A DNA stretch of 64,000 nt from Azospirillum lipoferum 4B (GTDB lineage Bacteria; Pseudomonadota; Alphaproteobacteria; Azospirillales; Azospirillaceae): assembly GCF_000283655.1 (NCBI RefSeq), contig NC_016622.1, positions 1-64,000 on the forward strand. Reading direction: 5' to 3'. How positions within the stretch are numbered: the first letter of the stretch is position 1; every line of letters begins with the position of its first letter. A program made the position numbers and the translations under genes. Positions 25,498-35,174 of this stretch are shown one piece after another. The notes under the pieces are model-generated. The model was given only the letters and a program-made list of their open reading frames with translations. It did not search any database and was not told the DNA's origin.

Positions 25498-26789
25498 GCG
25501 AAGCCGTCGCCTCACACACACCCTCCCGCCGCGCCATCGCGTCCTGGTGCCTCTACGACTGGGCGAATTCCGCCTACAACACCATCATCACCACCTTCGT
25601 CTTCTCGGTCTATTTCGCCCGCGGCGTGGTCGGCGACCCGGTGGAGGGCACGGCGCGCTGGGGAGCGGCGATGACCGCGGCCGGCGTCGCCATCGCGCTG
25701 CTCAGCCCGGTGCTGGGCGCCATCGCCGACCGGGCAGGGCGTCGCAAGCCCTGGATGGCCCTGTTCACCGGGCTGACGGTGGCCTTCACCGTGGCGCTCT
25801 GGTGGGTCAGGCCCGATCCGGCCGATGCCGCCTTCGCGCTTGCCTGCGTGGTGATCGCCACCGTGTCGTTCGAACTGGCGAACGTCTTCTACAACGCCAG
25901 CCTGCCGGGGCTGGTGCCGCCGCGGCTGCTGGGAAGGGTGTCGGGCTGGGGCTGGGGCATCGGCTATTTCGGCGGGCTGACCTGCCTCGTGCTGGCGCTG
26001 GTCGGCTTCGTCCAGGCGCCGGCCCCGCTGTTCGGCCTGTTCGGGCTGCAGTGGGCGGATTGGGGCGAGCAGGCGAATGTCCGCGCCACCGCGCTGCTGG
26101 CCGCGGTGTGGTACGGCGTTTTCGCGCTGCCCTATTTCCTGTGGGTGCCTGACGAACCCTCGACCGGCCAGGGCCTGCTGCGGGCGGCGCGCGATGGGGT
26201 GGCGACGCTTGTCGCCACGCTGCGCGAGGCCCGGCGCTACCGCCAGGTGATGCGTTTCCTGATCGCCAGCGCCTTCTACCGCGACGGCATCAACACCATC
26301 ACCGCCTTCGGCGGGATCTTCGCCGCCGGCACCTTCGGCATGAGCTTCGAGGAAATCCTGGTCTTCGCCATCGTGCTGAACGTGGTGGCGGGGGCGGGGG
26401 CCATCGGCTTCGCCTGGATGGACGACCGGGCCGGGGCCAAGCCGGTGATCCTGATCGCGCTGGCCGGCATGTCGTTCTGCAGCGTGCCGCTGCTGCTGGC
26501 GACAGACCGGCTGTGGTTCTGGGTCTTCGCGCTGGGGCTGGGGCTGTTCTTCGGACCCGCGCAGGCGGCGGGACGCTCGATGATGGCGCGGCTGGCCCCG
26601 CCGGGCATGGCGGGCGAGATGTTCGGGCTCTACAGCCTGACCGGACGCTTCGTCGGCTTCTTCGGGCCGCTGCTGTTCGGGCTGGCGACCCAGGCCTTCG
26701 CCAGCCAGCGCGTCGGCATGGCGACGGTTCTCGCTTTCTTCGTGATCGGATTCGGGCTTATGCTGGCGGTTCGCGAACCGGCCCGTTAG
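25494..26789 (+). CDS. MFS transporter, Atg22/UMF1 family
   Basis: A 431-residue membrane protein with about twelve predicted helices. The opening WCLYDWANSAYNTIITTFVFSVYF is the signature of the UMF1/Atg22 branch of the major facilitator superfamily; yeast Atg22 exports amino acids from the vacuole. The MFS loop after the second helix is DRAGRRKPWM. The start is TTG at 25494, overlapping the preceding stop (TTGA), so translation is probably coupled to the TPR-methyltransferase gene. The substrate is unknown. Confidence 0.87.
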   Translation: MSEAVASHTPSRRAIASWCLYDWANSAYNTIITTFVFSVYFARGVVGDPVEGTARWGAAMTAAGVAIALLSPVLGAIADRAGRRKPWMALFTGLTVAFTVALWWVRPDPADAAFALACVVIATVSFELANVFYNASLPGLVPPRLLGRVSGWGWGIGYFGGLTCLVLALVGFVQAPAPLFGLFGLQWADWGEQANVRATALLAAVWYGVFALPYFLWVPDEPSTGQGLLRAARDGVATLVATLREARRYRQVMRFLIASAFYRDGINTITAFGGIFAAGTFGMSFEEILVFAIVLNVVAGAGAIGFAWMDDRAGAKPVILIALAGMSFCSVPLLLATDRLWFWVFALGLGLFFGPAQAAGRSMMARLAPPGMAGEMFGLYSLTGRFVGFFGPLLFGLATQAFASQRVGMATVLAFFVIGFGLMLAVREPAR

Positions 26790-26894
26790 AAAAAGGGCCG
26801 CGTCAAAGCGCCGCACATGAGACCATTCGAGGGCAGAGCTGTTACCTTCGTTTTTGCTGCGACGCACAAAAGTCGAAGCCGAGGGGTACGGACC

Positions 26895-27131
26895 ATGCTG
26901 CACATCAAAGATATCGAAGCCTTCGCCCGCATCAACGAGGCGCTGAACGAGAACGACGGCACCGGGCAGGCCGATCATGCCGGCCACGATCCCGCCGGCC
27001 CGTCCCATCCCGCGCTGGTGATGGCGATGCTGGCGACCGGCCGCCTTCCGCTGTCGTCCGTTTCCAATTCCGCCGTGTCCAAACCGGCCGACCCGCTGTC
27101 GCCCTGGGCCAGGATGCTCCGCCGCTCCTGA
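26895..27131 (+). CDS. Small hypothetical protein, 78 residues
   Basis: I do not recognise a family. ATG 26895 is preceded by GAGGGG at a good distance, better than the upstream in-frame ATG 26817. The N-terminus MLHIKDIEAFARINEALNEND is helical and acidic, the middle is His/Ala/Pro-rich, and the end is WARMLRRS. No signal peptide or membrane segment is seen. It lies between a transporter gene and the convergent radical SAM gene. Confidence 0.6.
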   Translation: MLHIKDIEAFARINEALNENDGTGQADHAGHDPAGPSHPALVMAMLATGRLPLSSVSNSAVSKPADPLSPWARMLRRS

Positions 27132-27134
27132 CCG

Positions 27135-28226
27135 TCACAACAGCGATAGCTGGTCCCCGGCGGCCGGCGGCACCCGGAAGCGGCTGCAGTCGAGCTGCCA
27201 GCTTCGGTCGCCCAGCCCATGCTTCCTGCAGGCCAGCTTGAAGCGGTGGCGCAGCAGTTCGGCGTAAGGGCCGGTGCCCTTCATCCGTGTGCCGAAGCCG
27301 GAGCGGTAGAGCGCGCCGTCACGGCTTTGCCGCATCAGGCTCAGCACACGGTCGGCGCGGTTGGGGGCGTGGGTGCGCAGCCATTCCTCGAACAGGGTGG
27401 CAATCTCCAGCGGCAGGCGCAGCAGGATATAGCTGGCGGCACGCGCCCCGGCGCCGGCCGCCGCCTCCAGGATCGACTCCAGCTCGTGGTCGTTCAGCGC
27501 CGGGATCATCGGGCTGGCGAGCACCGCCACCGGTACGCCGGCCTCCGCCAGGGTTCGGATGGTCTCCAGCCGGCGCGGCGGGGTGCTGGCCCGCGGTTCC
27601 ATCACGCGGGCGAGGTCGCGGTCCAGCGTGGTCACGGAAATCGCCACCGAGGCCAGCCCATCCGCGGCCATCGGCGCCAGGATGTCGAGGTCGCGCAGGA
27701 CCAGCGCCGATTTGGTGATGATGCTGACCGGCTGGTTGAAGTCGCGGCAGACCTCCAGCACGCGCCGGGTGATGCCCTCCGTCCGCTCGATGGGCTGGTA
27801 GGTGTCGGTGTTGGCGCCCAGCGCCAGGGGCTGGCAGACATAGGATTTCGCCCGCAGCTCCTTCGCCAGCAGATCCGCCGCGTTGCGCTTGGCGAACAGC
27901 TTCGTCTCGAAATCCAGCCCCGGCGACAGGTTCAGATAGGCATGGGTCGGCCGGGCGAAGCAGTAGATGCAGGCATGCTCGCAGCCCTGATACGGGTTCA
28001 CCGACTGGTCGAAAGCGACGTCGGGCGACTGGTTGCGCGCGATGATCGACTTGGCCGAGGCCGGGGAGACGGTGGTGCGCACGGGATCGGTCAGCGCCTC
28101 GTTCCCGCCGGACGCATAGCCGGTCCAGCCGTCGTCGGTCAGGACGCGGGTCTCGCGCTCGAAGCGGCCGGTGGCGTTGCTCACCGCACCACGTCCCTTG
28201 ATCGGCGGTCGCTTGATCTCATCCAT
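27135..28226 (-). CDS. Radical SAM protein, PA0069/Rv2578c family
   Basis: A 363-residue radical SAM enzyme of unknown substrate. The 4Fe-4S ligands are in GCEHACIYCFARP (C82, C86, C89), a CX3CX2C spacing in place of the canonical CX3CX2C-tyrosine context only by its following Phe. NPYQGCEHAC and LGANTDTYQPIE are typical of this family, which is distantly related to spore photoproduct lyase. It is divergent from ahcY. Enzymes of this superfamily consume SAM, and the shared upstream region carries the ahcY operator-like palindrome, but a functional link is only a possibility. Confidence 0.88.
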   Translation of the reverse strand: MDEIKRPPIKGRGAVSNATGRFERETRVLTDDGWTGYASGGNEALTDPVRTTVSPASAKSIIARNQSPDVAFDQSVNPYQGCEHACIYCFARPTHAYLNLSPGLDFETKLFAKRNAADLLAKELRAKSYVCQPLALGANTDTYQPIERTEGITRRVLEVCRDFNQPVSIITKSALVLRDLDILAPMAADGLASVAISVTTLDRDLARVMEPRASTPPRRLETIRTLAEAGVPVAVLASPMIPALNDHELESILEAAAGAGARAASYILLRLPLEIATLFEEWLRTHAPNRADRVLSLMRQSRDGALYRSGFGTRMKGTGPYAELLRHRFKLACRKHGLGDRSWQLDCSRFRVPPAAGDQLSLL

Positions 28227-28289
28227 GGAGGCAGCTTAGCCGCGGCCAAAGCGAACGTAAAGAGAACAAAGGGCCGGTCTGCACTTGGT

Positions 28290-28318
28290 TTGCCGAACAT
28301 ACCCAGCAAACATAAAGA
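28290..28318 (+). promoter_or_regulatory. Probable ahcY promoter
   Basis: TTGCCG (28290-28295), a 17-base spacer, and TAAAGA (28313-28318). The -10 lies inside the palindrome at 28311-28328, so a bound repressor would block it. Confidence 0.55.
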
Positions 28319-28333
28319 TATCTTTATGCTTGC
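28306..28333. promoter_or_regulatory. Palindromic operator upstream of ahcY (SahR-type candidate)
   Basis: The 18-base core CATAAAGATATCTTTATG (28311-28328) is a perfect palindrome, and the symmetry extends to 28 bases with one mismatched pair. ArsR-family SahR regulators of the SAM cycle in proteobacteria bind palindromes of this general kind upstream of ahcY and met genes. The palindrome is seen; the regulator is inferred and its gene is not in the window. Confidence 0.72.
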
Positions 28334-28447
28334 ATGGTTCCGGATCCGCTGATACACCCTTGGCCAATTACAGCGGCAGGGCCGGGGATCCGGTGCGCCC
28401 GAAACTCCGCTGCCCGAATCGTCACCGCCCACCAGGAGTCATCCCTC

Positions 28448-29746
<1,299 letters not shown>

Positions 29747-29765
29747 GCGCGTGTGGGATTGAATG

Positions 29766-29799
29766 AAAAAGGGCCGTCCCGGTGGGGTGGCCCTTTTTT
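29766..29799 (+). terminator. Terminator of ahcY
   Basis: AAAAAGGGCC (29766-29775) pairs with GGCCCTTTTT (29789-29798) in a hairpin ending in a T run. Confidence 0.85.
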
Positions 29800-29864
29800 C
29801 TTGCGGCGCTTGTCACCGAGCGAAAGCCGCATCACCATACGAAGGAAAAGCAGCGGAGGATGGC

Positions 29865-30158
29865 ATGAGCCATATCGGCAAGAGGGATGCGGGCTATGAT
29901 GCACAGGCATCCAAGCAGCGCGTCGACATTACCCTCAACGAGGATCTGCTGCGGCTCGCCCAAGGTTACACCGACAACCTGTCGGGTACGATAGAGACAC
30001 TCTTGGCCGCCTGGATGCAGGATGAGCGGCGGAAACGGGATGACGATCCGGCGCATCGGCGCAAGGTTGTTGCGGCCTGGAACGCATTCGACGAGAAGCA
30101 CGGGCGCTTCGCGGACGAATGGAACCGGGATTTCATGCCGGAAGACCAGGACCGCTGA
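29865..30158 (+). CDS. ccdA: CcdA-family antitoxin
   Basis: A 97-residue protein. The N-terminal half KQRVDITLNEDLLRLAQGYTDNLSG is a ribbon-helix-helix DNA-binding module. The C-terminus WNAFDEKHGRFADEWNRDF matches the CcdA tail that wraps CcdB, including the closing WxxxF-type pattern. ATG 29865 has a GGAGGA ribosome binding site. Its stop overlaps the ccdB start as TGATG. By family it neutralises CcdB and represses its own promoter as the complex. Confidence 0.92.
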   Translation: MSHIGKRDAGYDAQASKQRVDITLNEDLLRLAQGYTDNLSGTIETLLAAWMQDERRKRDDDPAHRRKVVAAWNAFDEKHGRFADEWNRDFMPEDQDR

Positions 30159-30472
30159 TGGCGCAGTTCGACGTGCATCGCAATCCGGGGCGAAGCAGAA
30201 CGGTTATCCCCTATCTCTTGGTCGTGCAGAGTGACCGTTGGGAGGATCGCACCGATCGGGTGGTGGTGCCGTTGGTTCTCGCCAGCGAGATTTCCTACCA
30301 TGATCGGACGCTCAATCCGGCATTCGCCGTGGAGAACATCACGGTGTTGATGAACCCGCTTCAGATGGCGACAATTCCCGCCAAGCTGCTCGGACCATCG
30401 ATCACCAACCTTGATGGCGAGCATATCCGAGTGATAGCGGCACTCGACGCTCTGGTTGCTCAAGGCCGGTAG
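30158..30472 (+). CDS. ccdB: CcdB-family toxin
   Basis: A 104-residue toxin. MAQFDVHRNPGRSRTVIPYLLVVQS and the mid-region RVVVPLV are typical of CcdB, which poisons DNA gyrase subunit A. Plasmid CcdB ends WGI; this protein ends AALDALVAQGR, so the C-terminal residues that contact gyrase in F-plasmid CcdB are not conserved. Chromosomal homologues are often non-toxic, so activity is uncertain. It is translationally coupled to ccdA. Confidence 0.9.
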   Translation: MAQFDVHRNPGRSRTVIPYLLVVQSDRWEDRTDRVVVPLVLASEISYHDRTLNPAFAVENITVLMNPLQMATIPAKLLGPSITNLDGEHIRVIAALDALVAQGR

Positions 30473-30505
30473 GAGGATGCTGGAGCCTCGCAGGACTGTG
30501 TGTCT

Positions 30506-31723
30506 TCACTGCTGCCCCAGCCACTCCACCATGCCCTTGCCGGCCGCCGCGCCCATGGCGAAGCAGCCCTGCAGCAGATAGCCGCCGGTCGGCGCCTCCC
30601 AGTCCAGCATCTCGCCGGCCAGGAACAGGCCGGGGCGGCGGGCCAGCATCAGCCGGTCATCCAACTCCGACAGGCGGACGCCGCCGGCCGAGGAGATCGC
30701 CCGCTCGATGGGGCGGAGGCCGGTCAGCACCACCGACAGCCCTTTGATCTGGCGGGCCAGCGCCACCGGGTCGGACAGGTCGGCGGCGGGGGCGAACTCG
30801 CGCAACAGGGCGGCGCGCGGGCCGGTCAAGGACAGCGACTTCTTCAGGAAGGTGGACAGCGACTCCGCGCCGCGGCGGCGCAGGCGCTTGACCAGTTCGG
30901 CCTCCGCCATGTCCGGCAGCAGGTCCAGCGTCAGGGTCGCCCAGCCCTCGGCGGCGATGGCGTCGCGAAGCGGGGCGCTCAGCGCATAGACCGCGCCGCC
31001 TTCGATCCCGGTCTCGGTGATGACGAACTCGCCCTTCAACCGGCGGCCGGCAGCGGACAAGCCGACGCTCTTCACCGGCTGGCCGGCGAAGCGGCTGCGC
31101 AGGTGATCGGACCAGGGCACCTCGAAGCCCATGTTGGACGGCACCAGCGGCGCCACCTCCACCCCCAGCCCCTCCAGCAGGGGGACCCAGCCGCCATCCG
31201 ATCCCGTGCGTGGCCAGCTCGCCCCGCCCAGCGCCAGCAGGGTGGCGCGCGGGGCGACGGTGACGCTCTCCCCACCATGGTGGAACGTCAGCGCACCGGT
31301 CCCGTCCCAGCCGGTCCAGCGATGGCGGCTGTGCAGGGTGACGCCCAGCCCGTCCAGCTGCCGCAGCCAGGCGCGGACCAGGGTGGAGGCCTTCATCTGC
31401 ACCGGAAAGACGCGGCCGCTGCTGCCGACGAAGGTTTCGATGCCCAGCCCGGCGGCCCAGCCGCGCAGGTCGTCGGGCGAGAAACCGGCCAGCAGTCGGC
31501 GGAACAGCGGTTCCGCCGCACCGTAACGCGGCAGGAAGCGGTCGAGCGGTTCCGAATGGGTCAGGTTCAGCCCGCCCCGCCCGGCCAGCAGCAGCTTGCG
31601 CGCCGGGGTGGGCGTGTGGTCGAACACGGCGACCCGCAGGCCGGTGGCCGCGGCGATTTCCGCCGCCATCAGCCCGGCAGGGCCGGCGCCGACGATTGCC
31701 ACGTCAGGGGTGGTATGGGGCAC
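30506..31723 (-). CDS. FAD-dependent oxidoreductase, HI0933/BaiN-like (TIGR03862 type)
   Basis: A 405-residue flavoprotein. The N-terminal FAD-binding motif is VAIVGAGPAGLMAAEIAA (residues 8-25), followed by KLLLAGRGGLNLTHSE, the RKxxxSGxGRCN-like segment of this family. A C-terminal second FAD motif GLFLAGEMLDWEAPTGGYLLQ precedes a Gly-rich end. The reaction is unknown. It is transcribed away from its upstream neighbour, which is closed by a strong terminator, so it is probably monocistronic. Confidence 0.87.
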   Translation of the reverse strand: MPHTTPDVAIVGAGPAGLMAAEIAAATGLRVAVFDHTPTPARKLLLAGRGGLNLTHSEPLDRFLPRYGAAEPLFRRLLAGFSPDDLRGWAAGLGIETFVGSSGRVFPVQMKASTLVRAWLRQLDGLGVTLHSRHRWTGWDGTGALTFHHGGESVTVAPRATLLALGGASWPRTGSDGGWVPLLEGLGVEVAPLVPSNMGFEVPWSDHLRSRFAGQPVKSVGLSAAGRRLKGEFVITETGIEGGAVYALSAPLRDAIAAEGWATLTLDLLPDMAEAELVKRLRRRGAESLSTFLKKSLSLTGPRAALLREFAPAADLSDPVALARQIKGLSVVLTGLRPIERAISSAGGVRLSELDDRLMLARRPGLFLAGEMLDWEAPTGGYLLQGCFAMGAAAGKGMVEWLGQQ

Positions 31724-31748
31724 TTGGCAGGGCTTTCACAAAAGGACG

Positions 31749-31790
31749 TGCCCCCGCCCTTCCCGTGCTGCGCGGGGAAGGGCGGGGGCA
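31749..31790 (-). terminator. Strong hairpin terminator after the 88-residue gene
   Basis: TGCCCCCGCCCTTCCC (31749-31764) pairs perfectly with GGGAAGGGCGGGGGCA (31775-31790). On the minus strand it is followed by CGTCCTTTT. Confidence 0.75.
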
Positions 31791-31818
31791 TTCTCGTCTC
31801 GACCTCGGTTTCCCGAGT

Positions 31819-32085
31819 TCAGTCCTCGTAATCCTGGTCCTGCGCCACTTCCTCGGCGAGGTCGGCGGCGAGATCGGCGAAATAGCCGGCGTCGACCTCC
31901 AGGCCGTTCTCTTCGCAGATGCGCATGAAGATGCGGTAGGCGTGCAGGATGGCGACGTCGAGGACGACGAGATCGCCTTCCTCGCTGTGGCGGTCGGTGA
32001 TGTCCCGCTCCTGCAGGGTGGCGACGATGTCGTGCGCGGCGGCCTGCAGGACCGCGTCCATGGCTTGTTTGTGTTGGGTCGACAT
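31819..32085 (-). CDS. Small hypothetical acidic protein, 88 residues
   Basis: I do not recognise a family. The start at 32085 is supported by an AAGGA ribosome binding site; the reading frame extends further upstream without one. The protein is helical and acidic: LVVLDVAILHAYRIFMRICEENG, then FADLAADLAEEVAQDQDYED. No signal peptide is present. It is followed by a very stable terminator, which supports a real transcription unit. Confidence 0.65.
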   Translation of the reverse strand: MSTQHKQAMDAVLQAAAHDIVATLQERDITDRHSEEGDLVVLDVAILHAYRIFMRICEENGLEVDAGYFADLAADLAEEVAQDQDYED

Positions 32086-32339
32086 CGTGTGGATCCTTGT
32101 CCCGGTCGTGCTTCGCGCCCCCGCCCGGCTGGACCGGCGCCGCATGGCCGGCGGGAGTGGTCGAACCGTCGGAGGTAACGGGCACGCCCCGGCTCAGTTT
32201 TGAAGGGGCTGTGGTCGTCCGCGATAGTTCGGCCTCCCCCTTGTTGTAGAATCCTTTTTCACGGGCGAACAAGCCCCTTCACGGAGGGCGGTGGCGTGAC
32301 CTTCCGGGTAGCTCCGTACCGCTTTCCGGCCCAGCCCCT

Positions 32340-33326
32340 TCAGCGCTTGGCGGGGGCGAGCAGCGCCGCGCCGACATAGCCCAGCGCCTTGCCCTTTCGC
32401 CCGACCTTGTACCAGCCGCCGATGGCCTCCATCACCGTCACGCGCTCGCCCGTATTCAGCACGTCCAGCACCTTGGCGTCGCAGACCGGGGCGACGCGCA
32501 GATTGCCGGCGGCGCGCAGCCGGGCGACGGTGCCCTGGGGCAGGCGGGCGGTCTGCGCCCGCTCCGATTGGACCCTGGGCAGGTCGTCGGGCAGGGCGCA
32601 GCCGCGGTCCTCCCGGTCGGCCTTGGCATAGCGGCCGGGTTTGGCCGGGGAGGCCGGCTCGCCGCGGTCGGCCGCGACCTCCGTCAGGTAGGCGGTGGTG
32701 ACGTAGCCCTGCGGCTTGCCGGCGCGGCCCACCCGCTGCCAGCCGTTCACCGGCGCGCCGAAGGCCTCCACGCGGTCGCCCTTCTCCACCGTGTCGAGAA
32801 CCCGGCCCTTGGCGTCCGGCGTGGCGCGCAGATAGATGCCGGCGGTGGCAACCATCGTCCGCCGGGCGGCAACGGTCTTCTCCGGCTCTTTCGGCGCCGG
32901 CTGGCCGGCAGGTTCGGGCTGCGGCTTTACCTGTGGCAGGGGAGGAACCGCGGCGAGGGCTTGCCCCGTTTCGGCAATCCCTTGGTCGGCGTTTTGGAGA
33001 TCGGCAGGCTTCGGCTCCGGTGTCCTCCCCGCGGGAATGGGCGTCCGGATCGGGGCCGGGGCCGGGGCCGGGCCGGCCTGCGGGCTGACCGGCGACAGCG
33101 GGGCAGGCACCTCCGGCGGATGTTCCCAGACCACGTCCGGGTTCGGTGGCGGCGAGACGGGTCGTGCCGGGGTCAGGCGGGGCAGGGCGACAATGGGGGA
33201 GGCGGGCGGGGTGAAACGCTCGGCCGGCGTTTCGGCCGGCATCTGGGCCAGCACACCGGTTGGCGCGGCGAGCAGCAGGACCAGCGCCGATGCCCGCCGG
33301 AGCCCTTTCGGAAACGCGTCGCCCAT
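32340..33326 (-). CDS. Exported protein with two SH3b-type domains
   Basis: 328 residues with an N-terminal signal peptide (ALVLLLAAPTGVLAQ). A long Pro-rich linker (about 30-150) leads to two bacterial SH3 domains: about 155-215 (GIYLRATPDAKGRVLDTVEKGDRVEAFG, NGWQRVG) and about 262-325 (NLRVAPVCDAKVLDVLNTGERVTVME, GGWYKVGRKGKALGYVGAALL). SH3b domains often bind cell wall peptides, so a periplasmic wall-associated role is likely. It starts 13 bases after the stop of the upstream coiled-coil gene, so the pair is probably an operon. Confidence 0.8.
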   Translation of the reverse strand: MGDAFPKGLRRASALVLLLAAPTGVLAQMPAETPAERFTPPASPIVALPRLTPARPVSPPPNPDVVWEHPPEVPAPLSPVSPQAGPAPAPAPIRTPIPAGRTPEPKPADLQNADQGIAETGQALAAVPPLPQVKPQPEPAGQPAPKEPEKTVAARRTMVATAGIYLRATPDAKGRVLDTVEKGDRVEAFGAPVNGWQRVGRAGKPQGYVTTAYLTEVAADRGEPASPAKPGRYAKADREDRGCALPDDLPRVQSERAQTARLPQGTVARLRAAGNLRVAPVCDAKVLDVLNTGERVTVMEAIGGWYKVGRKGKALGYVGAALLAPAKR

Positions 33327-33339
33327 CGGCCCTCACCCC

Positions 33340-34512
33340 TCAGTCAAGCGTGATGCGGGCGATCAGCGTCGGCAGGGTCTGGCAGCGCAGAAGCCCGTCC
33401 AGCGTCCGGTGTTCGGTCAGCCGCAGGGTGAGGGCGCAGCCGAAGGAGTTCACCGCCAGTTCGGTCTGCGCCAGGGTGCCGACGATGCTGGACGGCCGCG
33501 CGATGCTGTAGCCGGGGGCGCCCAGCTTGCCGGCCAGCGCCCCGTTGACCGGGCTGAAGCCGTCGATCTCCAGCGTCATCGGTCCCAGATTCTGCACCAC
33601 CACCTCGGAACTCGGATCCTCCTTGGTGGCATAGAGCTGGATCGGCACGGCCCGGCGCCGCGCGATCCAGTCCTTCAGCGCCAGATTGGCGACCACAGGA
33701 TCGCGGCTTTGCAGCGCCGCCTCCATCGCCGTCTGGCGCAATGCCGGGTCGTTGCCGCCCAGCGCCGCTTCGAAGGCGGCCAGCCGTGCCGCGCGGTCGT
33801 TGCCGGCCAGTTTGCCGCGCAGGTCGGCCAGCTGGGCGATGCGCGCCTCGACGGCCCGGCGTTCGGTCTCGGCACGGGAGGCTTCGGCCTTGGCGGCGGC
33901 GGTCTGCTGGGCCAGCCGTTCCTCTTCGCGTCGGCGGCGTTCGGTGTCGTCGGCCAGCCGTTGGGCGGCATCGCGGTCCAACTGTTCGCGCAGGCTCCTG
34001 GCTTCGGCAGTGCCCAGCACCACGGTGCGGCCGGGCAGCTCCGCGGCGGGCTTGCCGATGCCCTCGAGCAGGCCGGGGGTCTGCGGCGTCAGCGCGACCG
34101 TCCAGCCATCGGCGCCGCGGGTGCCGTGCGCGGTCGCCACCCAACTCTTCGCCAGACCGGCATCGGCCGCCGGGCGCAGGAAGGTCACCGGCCCTTCGCG
34201 GCTGTCGACCAGATAGGTCGGGGCACCCAGCACCACCCTGGCGGTCACCCGCGCCGCCGCTCGCGGTTCCGGCGATTGGGCGGCCGCGTCGGGCAGCGGC
34301 TCCACCATCAGCGATTCGATGCGCCAGGGCGCCGGCAGCATCGCCTCGATGCGGGCGCGGATGGCGGTTTCCAGACCCTGTTCAGCGGAGGCCGCCACCT
34401 CGGCCCGGGCATATCCGGAGGGCAGGGCGAGTGCGACACCGCCGGCCAACAGGGCAGCGATGGCGCCGGCCGCGACGCAGCCCGCGAATCGTCGGTTTCC
34501 CGGTCGTTTCAT
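33340..34512 (-). CDS. Uncharacterised exported coiled-coil protein
   Basis: 390 residues, no family recognised. The N-terminus MKRPGNRRFAGCVAAGAIAALLAGGVALALPSGYARA is a signal peptide. A central coiled coil (about 175-230; EQLDRDAAQRLADDTERRRREEERL and following) separates an N-terminal globular part from a C-terminal beta-rich part ending TLPTLIARITLD. ATG 34512 follows AAGGATCG at good spacing, so the longer frame to 34533 is not used. It is followed by the SH3b protein gene, suggesting the two products act together in the periplasm. Confidence 0.7.
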   Translation of the reverse strand: MKRPGNRRFAGCVAAGAIAALLAGGVALALPSGYARAEVAASAEQGLETAIRARIEAMLPAPWRIESLMVEPLPDAAAQSPEPRAAARVTARVVLGAPTYLVDSREGPVTFLRPAADAGLAKSWVATAHGTRGADGWTVALTPQTPGLLEGIGKPAAELPGRTVVLGTAEARSLREQLDRDAAQRLADDTERRRREEERLAQQTAAAKAEASRAETERRAVEARIAQLADLRGKLAGNDRAARLAAFEAALGGNDPALRQTAMEAALQSRDPVVANLALKDWIARRRAVPIQLYATKEDPSSEVVVQNLGPMTLEIDGFSPVNGALAGKLGAPGYSIARPSSIVGTLAQTELAVNSFGCALTLRLTEHRTLDGLLRCQTLPTLIARITLD

Positions 34513-34829
34513 CGCCGATCCTTCCACTTCCACCGCCCGGTACGTCCGTCAGGCCGTTCCGCCCGATCGGTGTCCGCCCGATTCCCGCAGGAATGATTCG
34601 GCACTGGTATAGCGAAGGCGTGAGCCAAAGGAAGCGGCTTTTTCCCGGCAACCTGTCGATCTGCGGTTGGAAGCGATACCCGCCTGCGCCCGATTGTCGC
34701 GCTGAACCGCAGCCGTGGGTCGAAATTGACTTGGATGGCACACGCCGCTTGCAATATCGTCACACAAATGGATGTATTGCCCCGAACCAAGCGGGCGGGA
34801 CGCGCAACGGATGAGGAACGGGAATTCCC
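34513..34829. other. Divergent intergenic region (317 bases)
   Basis: This gap holds promoters for the coiled-coil gene (minus) and the ribbon-helix-helix gene (plus). A TTGACT at 34726-34731 is a fair -35 for the latter, but no good -10 sits at standard spacing. Nothing else is recognised. Confidence 0.4.
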
Positions 34830-35147
34830 ATGGCGGGCACGGGCGGAGGTAAGGAAGGGCCGGGGCTGCTCTGCCGCAACGTGAAGGTGAGCGGGCGTCG
34901 AACAAGCCTGAGGATGGAGCCGTACATCTGGGACTCGCTGAAGGAAATCTGCGAGCGTGAACGGCTGTCCTTGAACGAGATTTGCAGCCGGATCGACGAA
35001 CGGCGGGGGGAGGCGAACCTGACCGCCTCCATCCGCGTGTTCATCGTCAGCTATTTCCGCACCGCCATCGGCAACCGCGGCTTTTCGGAAGACGGTCCGT
35101 CGCCCCTGCTGCGCAAGGCGTTGGACGACGCGGTTCCGATGGACTGA
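34830..35147 (+). CDS. Ribbon-helix-helix domain protein
   Basis: A 105-residue protein. VKVSGRRTSLRMEPYIWDSLKEICERERLSLNEICSRID is typical of the RHH_4 family of small DNA-binding proteins widespread in alphaproteobacteria. A second helical half, NLTASIRVFIVSYFRTAIG, completes the fold. It starts at ATG 34830 after GAGGAACGGG. Target genes are unknown. It is convergent with the HAD phosphatase gene. Confidence 0.85.
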   Translation: MAGTGGGKEGPGLLCRNVKVSGRRTSLRMEPYIWDSLKEICERERLSLNEICSRIDERRGEANLTASIRVFIVSYFRTAIGNRGFSEDGPSPLLRKALDDAVPMD

Positions 35148-35174
35148 TGGCGGGCAGGCTCGGGCGACGAACGC

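Noticed and set aside
28240-28447. SAH riboswitch upstream of ahcY
   Set aside because: I could not find the conserved SAH aptamer core. The palindrome over the -10 explains regulation better.
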